From Paenibacillus sp. G2S3 (GTDB lineage: Bacteria > Bacillota > Bacilli > Paenibacillales > Paenibacillaceae), in assembly GCF_030123105.1 (NCBI RefSeq), contig NZ_CP126095.1:5518001-5582000 (forward strand): a stretch of DNA of 64,000 bases. The letters are read 5' to 3'. Of this stretch, positions 25,110-34,909 are shown one piece after another. The notes under the pieces were generated by a model that saw only the letters and a list, made by a program, of their open reading frames with translations, was not told the DNA's origin and made no database searches. Each line of letters starts with the position of its first letter. The first letter of the stretch is position 1. Both the position numbers and the translations under genes were made by a program.

Positions 25110-26009
25110 ATGAAATTCACATATGCCGTGCCTGCAGGTCTACTTGCAGCCTCCATACTATTTACCGGGTGTGCCAGTAACAACAATAACAGTAATAGCA
25201 ACACTAGCAATAATAACTCTGCAAATACTGCTGCTAACAGTACCAAGGCAACAAATACATCTGATACTACTACAGCAACTACTGCCGACTTTACATCAGC
25301 GGTTGAGCAATATCGTACATATGTCATCGAGCAATGTGATGAATTTGTAAAGCAAACAGAAAATTTCACAAACGCAGTTAAAGAAGCAAAGATTGAGGAT
25401 GCGAAGGCACTTTATGCGCCAGCCCGCATGTATTACGAACGAATTGAGCCGATTGCAGAAGCACTGGGTGATTTGGATCCAAATATTGATGCCCGCGAGA
25501 ATGACGTAGATGCTGCTGAATGGCGCGGCTTCCATAAGCTTGAGAAAGCGCTCTGGCAGGATAACACAACCAAAGATATGACCGAAGTTGCTGACCAATT
25601 ATTGAAAGATGCCCAGCTTCTGCGTGCAAAAGTAGAGACCGTAGAGATCGATGCCAATCTGCTCGTTACTGGTGCTGTGGAACTGCTTAATGAGGTTTCT
25701 TCTTCTAAAGTAACAGGTGAGGAAGAACGTTACTCCCACACAGATCTGTATGATTTCGTCGCTAATGTTGAAGGCGCCCAAAAGATATACGAGCTGTTAA
25801 AGCCTGAACTGGCGAAAAAAGATGCTGAGCTAGAAAAAACAATTGGTGAACGGTTCGCAGCCTTGCAAGCCGAGCTTGCTCCTTTCAAATCTGGAGATGG
25901 ATATGTTTCCTATAAAGAGCTGAAAGAAGAAGATGTGCGTAAGTTGAGTCAGAATTTGGATGCCTTGGCTGAGCCATTGTCCAACATGGGAACTATTCTA
26001 GGAGTGTGA
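25110..26009 (+). CDS. efeO: Iron uptake lipoprotein EfeO (M75/imelysin-like)
   Basis: 299 residues from the ATG at 25110, nine bases after GGGGTG; a GTG four codons upstream overlaps that site. Lipoprotein signal peptide with lipobox LFTGCAS (Cys near residue 21), an Asn/Ser/Thr-rich linker to about residue 55, then the helical EfeO/M75 domain with HxxE motif in GFHKLEKALW. In EfeUOB systems this protein delivers iron to the EfeU permease on the outer face of the membrane. First gene of the operon; the linker has AC-rich repeats of Asn codons. Confidence 0.9.
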   Translation: MKFTYAVPAGLLAASILFTGCASNNNNSNSNTSNNNSANTAANSTKATNTSDTTTATTADFTSAVEQYRTYVIEQCDEFVKQTENFTNAVKEAKIEDAKALYAPARMYYERIEPIAEALGDLDPNIDARENDVDAAEWRGFHKLEKALWQDNTTKDMTEVADQLLKDAQLLRAKVETVEIDANLLVTGAVELLNEVSSSKVTGEEERYSHTDLYDFVANVEGAQKIYELLKPELAKKDAELEKTIGERFAALQAELAPFKSGDGYVSYKELKEEDVRKLSQNLDALAEPLSNMGTILGV

Positions 26010-26014
26010 ACATC

Positions 26015-27346
26015 ATGAATAAGCACAACAAATTCACCGGTTTACCAGCGAATGCTGAGGGTGTCCCTCTCAATGAAGAATCCAAGAGCAATCCTATATT
26101 AGATAAAAAACTAAGCCGCCGCGATATGCTGCGGCTTACTGGCGCCACTAGCCTTGGTCTGCTATTAGGTGGAGGAGGTGTTGGCGGAATTATGGCTGCG
26201 CGTAATGCCGTAGCTGAGCCAACAGTAGCTTCCCAAAGTGATTCCATTCCTTTTTACGGGAGTCATCAGGCCGGCATTCTAACCCCTGCGCAGAATTTTA
26301 TTTACTTCGCAGCCTTTGATCTCACCACAACGAAGCTATCCGATGTAAAAAAGCTAATGCAAGCATGGACAACTGCCGCAGCTTCTCTTACTACTGGCAG
26401 CCTCATTGGCGACGTCAATGACAATCCTAATCTACCACCCTCCGATACAGGTGAAGTGGATGGTTTAAACCCTTCACGCTGTACGCTTACCTTTGGTGTC
26501 GGACCTTCTTTTTTTGACAACAGATTCGGTTTATCTTCCAAGCGTCCAACTCTATTAGCCGATCTTCCTGCATTTACGGGAGATAACCTGGATCCTAAGT
26601 GGTGTGGTGGAGATATTTGTGTTCAAGCCTGTGCTGATGATCTGCAGGTGGCCTTCCATGCTATCCGCAATCTGGCACGTATCGCCCGTGGCACAGCCGT
26701 ACTCCGCTGGACACAGGAAGGCTTCCAGCGCACAGGAACAGCAGATCCTAAGGGAGCCACGCCGCGTAATCTTCTAGGTTTTAAAGACGGCACAGGAAAT
26801 CCAGATACTACGAACGAAGCAGAAATGAACGAAGTGGTCTGGAACAGCAGCGGTGACGGTCCTTCATGGATGAGCGGCGGCACTTATATGGCAGTTCGCC
26901 GTGTACGTTTCCGAATCGAGGTCTGGGACCGTTCCTCTCTAAGCGATCAAGAAGCTACCTTTGGACGTCATCGCCATACCGGAGCACCTATCGGTGCAAA
27001 GGATGAATTTGATGATCTGAATCTGAAAGCGGCTGATGCATCCGGGAAGCCGATCATTCCACCGGATTCACATTCTGCCTTAGCCCATGGTGACGGCACA
27101 GTCAAAATGCTGCGCCGCTCCTACTCCATTTCCAGCGGATTAGATATCGCAACAGGTCAACTCGATGCAGGATTATTATTCATCAGCTTTCAACGGGATT
27201 TAATGAAGCAATTTGTTGCGATCCAGCAGCTCCTCTCGAAAAGCGATCGGCTAAACGAATATATGACTCATACAGGCAGTGCGGTATTTGCCTGCTTCCC
27301 AGGTATTCGCAAAGGCGGCTACATCGGGGAAGCCCTTTTAGGCTAA
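26015..27346 (+). CDS. efeB: Dye-decolorizing peroxidase/deferrochelatase EfeB, Tat-exported
   Basis: 443 residues from the ATG at 26015, which has GGAG ten bases before. A twin-arginine signal lies near residues 33-60 (SRRDMLRLTG followed by LGLLLGGGGVGG). DyP family marks: GFKDGTGNP (GxxDG, distal Asp) and GRHRHTGAPIG near the heme-binding His. EfeB oxidises ferrous iron or acts on heme outside the membrane for the ferric permease EfeU. The start lies five bases beyond the efeO stop, so translation is probably coupled. Confidence 0.92.
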   Translation: MNKHNKFTGLPANAEGVPLNEESKSNPILDKKLSRRDMLRLTGATSLGLLLGGGGVGGIMAARNAVAEPTVASQSDSIPFYGSHQAGILTPAQNFIYFAAFDLTTTKLSDVKKLMQAWTTAAASLTTGSLIGDVNDNPNLPPSDTGEVDGLNPSRCTLTFGVGPSFFDNRFGLSSKRPTLLADLPAFTGDNLDPKWCGGDICVQACADDLQVAFHAIRNLARIARGTAVLRWTQEGFQRTGTADPKGATPRNLLGFKDGTGNPDTTNEAEMNEVVWNSSGDGPSWMSGGTYMAVRRVRFRIEVWDRSSLSDQEATFGRHRHTGAPIGAKDEFDDLNLKAADASGKPIIPPDSHSALAHGDGTVKMLRRSYSISSGLDIATGQLDAGLLFISFQRDLMKQFVAIQQLLSKSDRLNEYMTHTGSAVFACFPGIRKGGYIGEALLG

Positions 27347-27404
27347 GCCAGCCCTAATTTTCCAATCGAATGTTCCTGTCCATTATTGAAAGGGGATTAT
27401 CCCG

Positions 27405-29205
27405 ATGTACTCTCTTAATAAACGGCTGCTATCGAAGGCAGCCGTACTGATTCTGTTTAGCATCATATGTATACTGATGCTATCTAACCCGGCGGCGCGC
27501 GCGGAGGGCGATGGCTCGGTCGACGAGCTGCTGCCGCCAGTCGGCAGCGCGCTCGTCGAAGCCGGCCAGAGCCGCTGGGACGCGGCCGCCGCCGATGTAG
27601 AAGCGTTCGCTGCGCTATGGCGCACCGCGAACGCGAACACGCCGGACCCGGCACTTGCCGGTCCGGCAGCCGCTGTTGACGCCGCGCTTGCAGACGCGGC
27701 GGCGGCCTTGCGGCGGGCGATGGTGCGCCCGCCAAAACGGCACTGTCCACGCTCGCAGAAGCGTGGACGCGTATGTCACCGCCGCCTCCGGCACGGACGG
27801 CGGTGACACTGGAGCCGCCGGCCAAGAGACGGCGGCGAAGCTGCTGCCCGCGGCGGAGCGCACGCGGGATGCGGCGCGCAGCGCCGACTGGAGCGCGGCA
27901 GCGGCAGCGTACCGCGACATCGTCAGCGGATGGAAGCCGGCAGAGCGCAACATCCGGGCCGACAATTCCGCCGTCTACAGCTTGCTGGAGACGAAGATAA
28001 GCCTGCTGCGCATCGCGCTGCAGGCAGAACCGCTCCGCGAGGAGTCGGCGAAATCAGAAGCAGAAGCCTTATATCAGCTGCTTGCTGATTACAGTGAAGG
28101 CAAAGCAATAGATGCTGGCGATACTTCCGGTAAACCAGCATCTATTGAAGGACTGATCAGCCATCTCAACAAAGCTTCTTCCACCGCCAAAGCAGGCAAC
28201 AGCGCAGAAGCAGCAAATATCATGGAACAATTCATCGTAGATTGGCCCTCTGCTGAAGGACAAGTACAAATTGCTTCTCCGGCGGTCTATAACAATATTG
28301 AGAACGAAAGTGCAGCGGTCACTGGCTATCTGCTCTCTAATCCACCTAAGTTAGATCAAGCCTTAAAGATCATGGATAATATGGTCTCTGAGCTAACTCC
28401 TTTGGCTGGTGAGACAACCTATAATGCTTGGGATGCTGCGCTAATTCTACTGCGTGAAGGACTGGAGGCGATCCTCGTATTGTCTGCCCTTCTTGCCTAC
28501 CTGAAGCGTGATGGCAACACCAAAGCACAGAAATGGATCTGGTCTGGCGCAGCTATAGGACTTGTAGCGAGTATCGGATTAGCCGTTCTGCTCACCTATA
28601 CCATTTCCCGCGCGGCATCTGGTGGAGCACGTGAGATGATTGAAGGCATCACGGGTCTTGTTGCTGTAATCATGATGCTTACCATTGGACGCTGGCTGCA
28701 TAGCAAATCAAATACCGCGAATTGGAACAACTATGTTGGTCGGCAAGTGGATGGAGCGTTAGCCAAGGGTAATCTCTGGTCATTATCTTCCGTAGCAGCG
28801 CTTGCGATTTTACGCGAAGGTGCAGAAACCACTATTTTTTATGTAGGGATGGCCCCTTCCATTAAAGTGTCTCAATTGCTGCTAGGGATCGGAAGTGCTC
28901 TAGTGATTCTAGGGATTGTAGGTTACGCAATTATTGCCTTGAGTGCGAAATTGCCGATTGCCGCCTTCTTCCGTACAGCTACACTACTTATTTACTATTT
29001 AGTGTTCCGCTTTCTTGGAGAGAGCATTCACTCCCTTCAAGTCGCCGGGAAACTTCCCGCTCATGTACAGGATGGGTTACCTTCTATTAGCTGGCTCGGG
29101 ATGTATCCAACTTGGGAAACATTAGTTCCTCAGTTGCTTGTCCTTGCGTTTATTGTGTGGGAAATGCTGCGGAATAGAGCACCGAAAGCGTCACAAACTG
29201 TATAG
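27405..29205 (+). pseudogene. efeU: High-affinity iron permease EfeU (FTR1), frameshifted
   Basis: The signal peptide and start of the extracytoplasmic domain are in one frame (from ATG 27405, ending 27806). The rest, including the FTR1 permease with LLREGLEAILVLSALLAYL and ILREGAETTIFYVG (two RExxE iron-transfer motifs) and about seven membrane helices, is in another frame to 29205. Between about 27722 and 27775 the third frame reads a plausible bridge (GAPAKTALSTLAEAW), so two one-base losses, or sequencing errors, would explain the break. The region 27488-28050 is strikingly GC-rich compared with both flanks. If real, the operon lacks a working permease. Confidence 0.8.
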
Positions 29206-29213
29206 CAACAAAG

Positions 29214-29256
29214 AAAAAAACGGTTGTCATCTTTTAACGATGACAACCGTTTTTTG
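29214..29256 (+). terminator. Rho-independent terminator of efe operon
   Basis: AACGGTTGTCATC / GATGACAACCGTT stem with A/T runs on both sides, 10 bases after efeU. Confidence 0.92.
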
Positions 29257-29496
29257 TAGATTTTAAATGAAGCCGATCCTATGACCTTTGCATTAGAAAA
29301 TGAAATTAGATGTACCGGTCCGTCACGCCCTTTAGGTTACGCCGGTTTAGTCCGGTAATCCCTTGCAATTACAGTCTAATTTATGAAATGGATTCCATAG
29401 CAAGCTTTTTATTTGCGAGGTAATTTACGGACGATATGATAGAATAAAAAGACTATATACTACACACAAGCACCAAAGGGAGGCTGTTGTTCTCGA

Positions 29497-30474
29497 ATGG
29501 CTAATATAAAAGAAATCGCTCGTATGGCTGGTGTTTCCGTGACAACGGTCTCGCGAGTACTCAATAATCATCCTTATGTAAGTGAAGCCAAAAGAACCGC
29601 TGTCCTTAATACGATTGAAAAATTAAACTACACGCGTAATATGAACGCCGTACATCTAATTACTGGCCGTACCCAAGCCATTGCAGTTATTATCCCTAAC
29701 ATCAACCTTTTTTATTTCTCTGTAATTATTGAAGGCTTAGCTCAAGAAGCGCTGCTAGCGCATTACCGACTAATTCTGTGCCAGACCGATTATCGTCATG
29801 AAGAAGAGCTCAAGGTACTGGAGATGCTGCGCAACAAAGAAATTGACGGCGTGGTAATTGTATCTACGAGAATGAGCTCAGAAGTCATTGAAGAATATAC
29901 AGCGTATGGCCCAATAGTAATCTGCCAAGATAGAGGTGAATGTCGCTTCTCTTCCGTGTATATTGAGCATTATTCTGCTTTTCGTTCCGGCCTCCAGTAC
30001 TTGAGTGATAAGGGGTACCAACAGATCGGTTACTGTGAAGGCAAACAGCACGGCAGTAGTAGTTCCATCCGACAAATTGCCTTTAATGACTTTTTAGCCG
30101 CTACAGGACAGCCTTTTCATGAAGGATGGATGATGTATGACTGTATGAATGAAGAGGATGGTGGGCGTGTACTGCACGAACTGCTGAAAATGAAGAAGCG
30201 GCCCAATGCCCTGATTATAACAGGCGATCATGTAGCAGCCGGTCTGATCATCGAAGCGTGGAAGAACGGGATCCGTATTCCTGAGGATCTGGCGGTCATC
30301 GGATTTGACGACCAGCCGATCGGACGAGCTTTGGGTCTCACCACCATAGATAACCAGTTGTCCGAAATGGGCGTTACAGCTTTTCGGATCATTTATGATC
30401 AGATCCAGAATAACGATAGACATCCGGTACACCATAAGCTTGAGTATCGCATTATTGAACGTTCTACGGTATAG
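29497..30474 (+). CDS. LacI-family transcriptional regulator
   Basis: 325 residues: helix-turn-helix MANIKEIARMAGVSVTTVSR, hinge region, then a sugar-binding domain (AIAVIIPNINLFYFSVIIEG ... LAVIGFDDQPIGRALGLTTI). ATG has GGGAGG at a rather long 13-base spacing. Followed by its own terminator, so it is a single-gene unit placed between the iron operon and the amino-sugar operon. A TATGATAGAAT stretch upstream is a plausible -10. Target genes unknown; CcpA is unlikely because the divergent effector domain and HTH differ. Confidence 0.88.
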   Translation: MANIKEIARMAGVSVTTVSRVLNNHPYVSEAKRTAVLNTIEKLNYTRNMNAVHLITGRTQAIAVIIPNINLFYFSVIIEGLAQEALLAHYRLILCQTDYRHEEELKVLEMLRNKEIDGVVIVSTRMSSEVIEEYTAYGPIVICQDRGECRFSSVYIEHYSAFRSGLQYLSDKGYQQIGYCEGKQHGSSSSIRQIAFNDFLAATGQPFHEGWMMYDCMNEEDGGRVLHELLKMKKRPNALIITGDHVAAGLIIEAWKNGIRIPEDLAVIGFDDQPIGRALGLTTIDNQLSEMGVTAFRIIYDQIQNNDRHPVHHKLEYRIIERSTV

Positions 30475-30492
30475 TACGATTCAGATGTTGTT

Positions 30493-30536
30493 CAAAAACG
30501 GTCCACTTCGCAGTCTTCTGTGAGTGGGCTGTTTTT
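30493..30536 (+). terminator. Probable rho-independent terminator
   Basis: AAACGGTCCACT ... AGTGGGCTGTTTTT imperfect stem with a T run, right after the LacI gene. Confidence 0.65.
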
Positions 30537-30611
30537 AATTCTCACATATTATCCTTTTTTTATTCATTTTTCCCCCTTGCATCCGGAATGATTTTGTTTT
30601 ATTCTGATTAT

Positions 30612-30624
30612 GAAAATAATTTTC
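30612..30624. promoter_or_regulatory. Candidate RpiR-family operator
   Basis: Perfect palindrome GAAAATAATTTTC in the AT-rich leader of the rpiR gene, like the GAAA(N)TTTC sites of MurR/RpiR regulators. A second, looser repeat (TTTTAAAAATAATTTTAAAA) follows. Confidence 0.45.
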
Positions 30625-30689
30625 TTATTTCAAGATATAATTTTAAAAATAATTTTAAAAAAAGTTTCATTAGAAGTCGAGGTGGATTG

Positions 30690-31568
30690 ATGTCCCCAAT
30701 TTTGTATGCACTCGAGCACGAAAAGTCCAAGCTCTCACAAATGGAGCGCAAGCTGGCGGAACGGATCCTGTCATCACCAGGTGAAATTGTTCATATGGGT
30801 ATCACAGAACTCGCGGAGCAATGCGGTATTAGTCCTGCTACCATCACACGTTTTTGTAAGGTTCTGCATTTCAAGGGTTTTCCAGATTTCAAAGTAAAGC
30901 TAGCGGCTGAGATTGCTCATAGCGATGCAGCACCTCAGGATGGTGGTTCTTCTTATCAGGATATTGTTGCAGGCAACCCACTCTCCGTTATTGTGGAAGC
31001 GATGCAAACAAATCACCTGACATCCATCCGAGATACAACTTCACTTTTGGATTTGGAACGACTACAGGCAGCCGTTAATTTATTGTGTCAAGCACGGCGA
31101 GTGGACCTTTACGGAATGGCTACTTCCTCCATTGTTGCTCAGGATTTCTACCAAAAGCTAATCCGCATTGGCGTGAATTGTACGGCATTTGCCGATTCCC
31201 ATATGCAGATTACATCTGCCTCTTCGCTATCTGAAGGCGATGTCGTTTTCGCAGTATCGTATTCCGGAGAAACCCCAGAGACCATTGATGCTTTAACCTG
31301 TGCCAAAGCCAGCGGAGCAAGCACCATCGCTCTAACCTCTTACGGCAGCAGCACCTTGGCAACTCTGGCTGATATTCCACTCTTCTCCTCTTCTCTGGAA
31401 AAAGGAATGCGACGAGGAGATATGGCCTCACGTATTGCCCAGCTACACATCATTGATATTTTGTTTACTGGAATGGTCAGCACCCGTTTTGGGGATTTTA
31501 TTCCTAGACTGGAGCAATCTTATCTGAATGTCCAACATTACCGAAACAAACGAGGAGGTCAATTATAA
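30690..31568 (+). CDS. MurR/RpiR-family regulator of amino-sugar genes
   Basis: 292 residues from the ATG at 30690 (MSPILYALEHEKSKLSQ), preceded by GAGGTGG; the frame extends upstream but without a site. N-terminal RpiR helix-turn-helix (ITELAEQCGISPATITRFCK), C-terminal SIS phosphosugar-binding domain (VDLYGMATSSIVAQDFYQKL; VVFAVSYSGETPETIDAL). Its stop and the nagB start share one base (TAATG), so it is co-translated with the genes it probably controls, sensing glucosamine-6-P or GlcNAc-6-P. Confidence 0.9.
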   Translation: MSPILYALEHEKSKLSQMERKLAERILSSPGEIVHMGITELAEQCGISPATITRFCKVLHFKGFPDFKVKLAAEIAHSDAAPQDGGSSYQDIVAGNPLSVIVEAMQTNHLTSIRDTTSLLDLERLQAAVNLLCQARRVDLYGMATSSIVAQDFYQKLIRIGVNCTAFADSHMQITSASSLSEGDVVFAVSYSGETPETIDALTCAKASGASTIALTSYGSSTLATLADIPLFSSSLEKGMRRGDMASRIAQLHIIDILFTGMVSTRFGDFIPRLEQSYLNVQHYRNKRGGQL

Positions 31569-32296
31569 TGAATATTCTTAAGTTCAATAGTGATGAAGAT
31601 TTCGTACAGACAGGTGCAAATCTTATCGCCAGCCTGCTTCAAAGCAATCCTAAAGCGGTGCTCGGTCTTGCGACCGGAAGTTCCCCAGTTGGTGTCTATG
31701 CCAAATTAGTTGAAATGCATCAAAAAGGACTTGTTAGCTTCTCGAAGGCCACTTCCTTCAATCTTGATGAGTATATCGGTTTGCCTGTCGATCACCCGCA
31801 GAGCTATCGCAGCTTCATGAATGAGCAATTATTCAATCATATTGATATTGATCTAGGACAGACACATGTCCCTAACGGCAATGCAGCAGATATGGAAGCG
31901 GAGTGCCTCGCTTACGACAAAATGCTGGAAGAGAACGGACCGGTTGACTTGCAGATCCTCGGGATTGGAAGCAACGGTCATATCGGATTCAATGAACCAG
32001 ATGCCAATCTGAGCAGCAAAACTCATGTCGTTGATTTGCTTGAAGACACACGGGAAGCTAATGCCAGATTCTTCGACTCTTTAGACGATGTACCACGGCA
32101 AGCGGTCACCATGGGCATCGGCGGCATTCTGAAAGCACGCCAAATTCTTTTGTTAGTACGCGGAGCTGGCAAAGCTGAAGCTATCCGCAATGCTGTTGAA
32201 GGTCCGATTACTACCCAATGCCCTGCATCTTTGCTGCAAAGCCATCCGAATGTAATCGTCCTTGTAGATGAAGGAGCAGGAAAATGGCTGAAGTAA
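31568..32296 (+). CDS. nagB: Glucosamine-6-phosphate deaminase
   Basis: 242 residues, the normal length. Motifs: GLATGSSPVGVYAKL, FNLDEYIGL with the catalytic Asp/Glu region, and GIGSNGHIGFNEP with active-site His. Converts glucosamine-6-P to fructose-6-P plus ammonia in the cytosol. GGAGG precedes the ATG; it overlaps nagA by 13 bases. With nagA it forms the GlcNAc-6-P catabolic pathway. Confidence 0.96.
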   Translation: MNILKFNSDEDFVQTGANLIASLLQSNPKAVLGLATGSSPVGVYAKLVEMHQKGLVSFSKATSFNLDEYIGLPVDHPQSYRSFMNEQLFNHIDIDLGQTHVPNGNAADMEAECLAYDKMLEENGPVDLQILGIGSNGHIGFNEPDANLSSKTHVVDLLEDTREANARFFDSLDDVPRQAVTMGIGGILKARQILLLVRGAGKAEAIRNAVEGPITTQCPASLLQSHPNVIVLVDEGAGKWLK

Positions 32297-33474
32297 AGAA
32301 AGAACTAGGAAAATTACTGTTTGGTAAGGTGCTGACTCCCCAAGGATTAATTGAGCAGGGCGTGATTGCTGTATCAGGTGAGCAAATCCGTTATGCCGGT
32401 GAGGCAACATGGCTTCCAGAAGCTTACGCACATTGGCCAGCCGATGGTCAAGCTTCGGGAGACCTGCTTATTCCTGGATTTGTAGATGTACATGTACATG
32501 GTGGAGCTGGCCACGACTTTATGTACAGTGATACCGAATCTCTAAATACCATCACTAAGTTTCACAGCTCCCAAGGAACAACTACCATGCTGGCAACGAC
32601 TATGACCGCTTCCAAGCCAGCCATTGATCAAGTATTTGCCGAAATAAACGCATATCGCTCCACTGAGATGCCATACACACAAATTGCGGGTATGCATTTG
32701 GAAGGACCGTTCATCAGCCCGAAATGGTCTGGCGCTCAGAACCCAGAGCATATTGTTCCTGCCAATATTGAATGGCTGGAACAATGGGAGAACGATTACC
32801 CAGGCATGATCCGGCAAGTCACATTGGCTCCGGAACGCGAAGGCGCACTCGAAGCTATTCTCTGGCTACGTAAGCATGGTATTACCGCTGCTCTCGGTCA
32901 CACCGATGCATCCTTTGAAGAGGTCATTGCCGCAGCAGATGCCGGATTAAATCAAGCTGTGCATATGTTTAATGCAATGACACCACTACATCACCGCAAG
33001 CCTGGATCTGCCGGTGCCGTACTATTCGATAAGCGCATACGGGCGGAGATTATCGCCGATGGCATACATGTTCATCCTGCAGCCATCTCTATAGTGGCTA
33101 ATCTAAAAAAAGATAACAATTTGTTATTAATTACAGATGCTATGTCTGCGACTGGACTTAATGATGGTGAATATACGATTGGTGATTTACCTGTGCTGGT
33201 TCAAGATGGCATCGCCACACTTAAAGATAACCCTGCTGCTTTAGCGGGTAGTACGCTTACCATGATCCGCGGCTTCCGTTATCTCATACAGGAAGTAGGG
33301 CTCAGCCTGGAAGAGGCCTCCCGTGCTGCAAGCCTTACTCCGGCGATATCCATTGGAATGGAACGTTCCATCGGTTCTTTGGAAGCCGGAAAACGCGGCG
33401 ATATTCTCCGGCTTGACGCTGATTTGAATTTGCGTGGCGTATGGATTGGCGGTCGTCAAATTACCATTCAATAA
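32284..33474 (+). CDS. nagA: N-acetylglucosamine-6-phosphate deacetylase
   Basis: 396 residues, amidohydrolase TIM barrel. Metal and substrate residues are visible in GFVDVHVHGGAGHDF, MHLEGPFISP, ALGHTDASFEE, AVHMFNAMTPLHHRKPG and LLITDAMSATG. Removes the acetyl group of GlcNAc-6-P to give the substrate of NagB. ATG has AAGGAG and lies within the end of nagB, showing translational coupling. Confidence 0.96.
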   Translation: MAEVKKELGKLLFGKVLTPQGLIEQGVIAVSGEQIRYAGEATWLPEAYAHWPADGQASGDLLIPGFVDVHVHGGAGHDFMYSDTESLNTITKFHSSQGTTTMLATTMTASKPAIDQVFAEINAYRSTEMPYTQIAGMHLEGPFISPKWSGAQNPEHIVPANIEWLEQWENDYPGMIRQVTLAPEREGALEAILWLRKHGITAALGHTDASFEEVIAAADAGLNQAVHMFNAMTPLHHRKPGSAGAVLFDKRIRAEIIADGIHVHPAAISIVANLKKDNNLLLITDAMSATGLNDGEYTIGDLPVLVQDGIATLKDNPAALAGSTLTMIRGFRYLIQEVGLSLEEASRAASLTPAISIGMERSIGSLEAGKRGDILRLDADLNLRGVWIGGRQITIQ

Positions 33475-33487
33475 AATTGTGTATAAC

Positions 33488-33535
33488 AAAAAAACAACAG
33501 TCCTCACCTTTATGGCGAGAATTGTTGTTTTTTTG
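33488..33535. terminator. Bidirectional rho-independent terminator
   Basis: AACAACAGTCCTCACC ... GGCGAGAATTGTTGTT imperfect stem with A and T runs on both sides; ends the nag operon and the converging lipoprotein gene. Confidence 0.85.
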
Positions 33536-33560
33536 TTTATAAATCAACTCTAACTATTTA

Positions 33561-34706
33561 TTAATAATTACGCGTTGGGAAAATTCGCTCAACCATCGTC
33601 CGGAATTCATCCACAAAACCTTTGATCGGATGACCCGCACGAGCCTCTTCGGCATAAACGTTGACACGATCTACAAAGTCTGGATTTGCTGATACGTATA
33701 CATCCTTAATTGTTGCATCATGTTTTTTAATTTCGGCAGCGATTTTTGCTTTAATTTCTTTAGTAACTGTATCAGTTTCTTTCGTATGCATAGTGTTATT
33801 TGTGCTATTCATGTGAGTCGAATTGGTGCTGTTCATGTGAGTCGAATTACTTCTATAATTCGTACCATGGGTACTATTGGTGTAGTTTGGAGTGGTACTG
33901 CGAATGCCCATTCCTGTTCCCAAACCATCGGTCATTCCTGTTCCTGTTGCGTTTCTAGTTCCCATACCCATTCCGTTACCAATGCCCATCCCCATATTAA
34001 CATCATGCTTCGAACCGTTGCTGTTCAGCAGAGGTCCATTATTATAAGTATGGGTTCTTGTCCCAGTAGTCCCTGTACCTGTTCCCAAACTTCCCATACC
34101 GGTTGTTCCATTTCTGTGAGTCCCCATACCTGTCGTACCTGTACCCGTCCCCATACTTCCCATGCCAAGCGTTCCATTTCTGGTTGCAGGTCCAGTGCTT
34201 GTTGTACCAGGGACTGTATTCACAGTACCTCTTAAGGTTCCGTTCGTTCCATTCGTTACGGCCCCTGTATCATTCATCCCATCGCGTCCAATTTTCACTC
34301 TTCCTGTACCCGACATTACCCCAGTCGGTCCATAATTGTGAGGAACTGTAGACGATTTAGCTCTATAGGATGTAGTACCTTTGGCCCGAAGTCCAGTAGT
34401 TGTATCATGCAATGTTACGGCGACATACGCATTCTTACCTGCAAGCATTACGTTCGCTGTGCGAACTTCAGGCATAGCGGCAATACGATCAGCGAGTTCC
34501 TGACTGACCTCCATCTTAGTAATATTATGCGTACCCATCGTTCCTCCGCGTACGGAGTTTACACCGATACGTCCGTCATTTACGCCCCGGACACTATTAG
34601 TTTGCACATTAGTCTTTTCTGCCGTATTCGTCCCACACCCTGTAATACTCACCAAGCCTAGAAGTAATGCGGCTGAGACTGACATGCTGATCTTGGATCG
34701 CATCAT
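33561..34706 (-). CDS. YhcN/YlaJ-family sporulation lipoprotein with a long Gly-Met-Thr-Asn insert
   Basis: 381 residues from the ATG at 34706, which has GGAGGATG upstream. Lipobox VSITGCG (Cys near residue 24). YhcN/YlaJ-type halves flank the centre: residues about 60-110 (ITKMEVSQELADRIAAMPEV, then NAYVAVTL) and the last 85 (DVYVSANPDFVDRVNVYAEE, GFVDEFRTMVERIFP). Between them about 190 residues are low-complexity GMGTGTG, NSTHMNSTN and similar. Known relatives sit in the inner membrane/cortex region of spores. The insert was probably expanded by slippage of short DNA repeats. Confidence 0.8.
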   Translation of the reverse strand: MMRSKISMSVSAALLLGLVSITGCGTNTAEKTNVQTNSVRGVNDGRIGVNSVRGGTMGTHNITKMEVSQELADRIAAMPEVRTANVMLAGKNAYVAVTLHDTTTGLRAKGTTSYRAKSSTVPHNYGPTGVMSGTGRVKIGRDGMNDTGAVTNGTNGTLRGTVNTVPGTTSTGPATRNGTLGMGSMGTGTGTTGMGTHRNGTTGMGSLGTGTGTTGTRTHTYNNGPLLNSNGSKHDVNMGMGIGNGMGMGTRNATGTGMTDGLGTGMGIRSTTPNYTNSTHGTNYRSNSTHMNSTNSTHMNSTNNTMHTKETDTVTKEIKAKIAAEIKKHDATIKDVYVSANPDFVDRVNVYAEEARAGHPIKGFVDEFRTMVERIFPTRNY

Positions 34707-34909
34707 GAATTCATCCTCCATCTCTATTGTTGTATGTGTGCAGCGTAACAGTCGTTAGGATGACCTTCCTTAGATCAAGCTATCCTGAAAGGATTTGGAA
34801 CTGTGTCCGTTTGACCGTCACCTGACCATGCACATCGGCGTATCTTATAAACAGTAAGCCGTATCTCAAGCGAGTCGGTATTGCTCCGCAAAAGTCAGGA
34901 GGCGCGTGC

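Noticed and set aside
25103..25369. Minus-strand frame rich in Leu and Val opposite efeO
   Set aside because: It is the mirror of the Asn/Ser-rich lipoprotein linker codons, with no ribosome binding site.
29317..29420. Possible riboswitch before the LacI gene
   Set aside because: Some inverted GC-rich segments (CCGGTCCG, CCGGTTTAGTCCGG) but no match to a known aptamer core.
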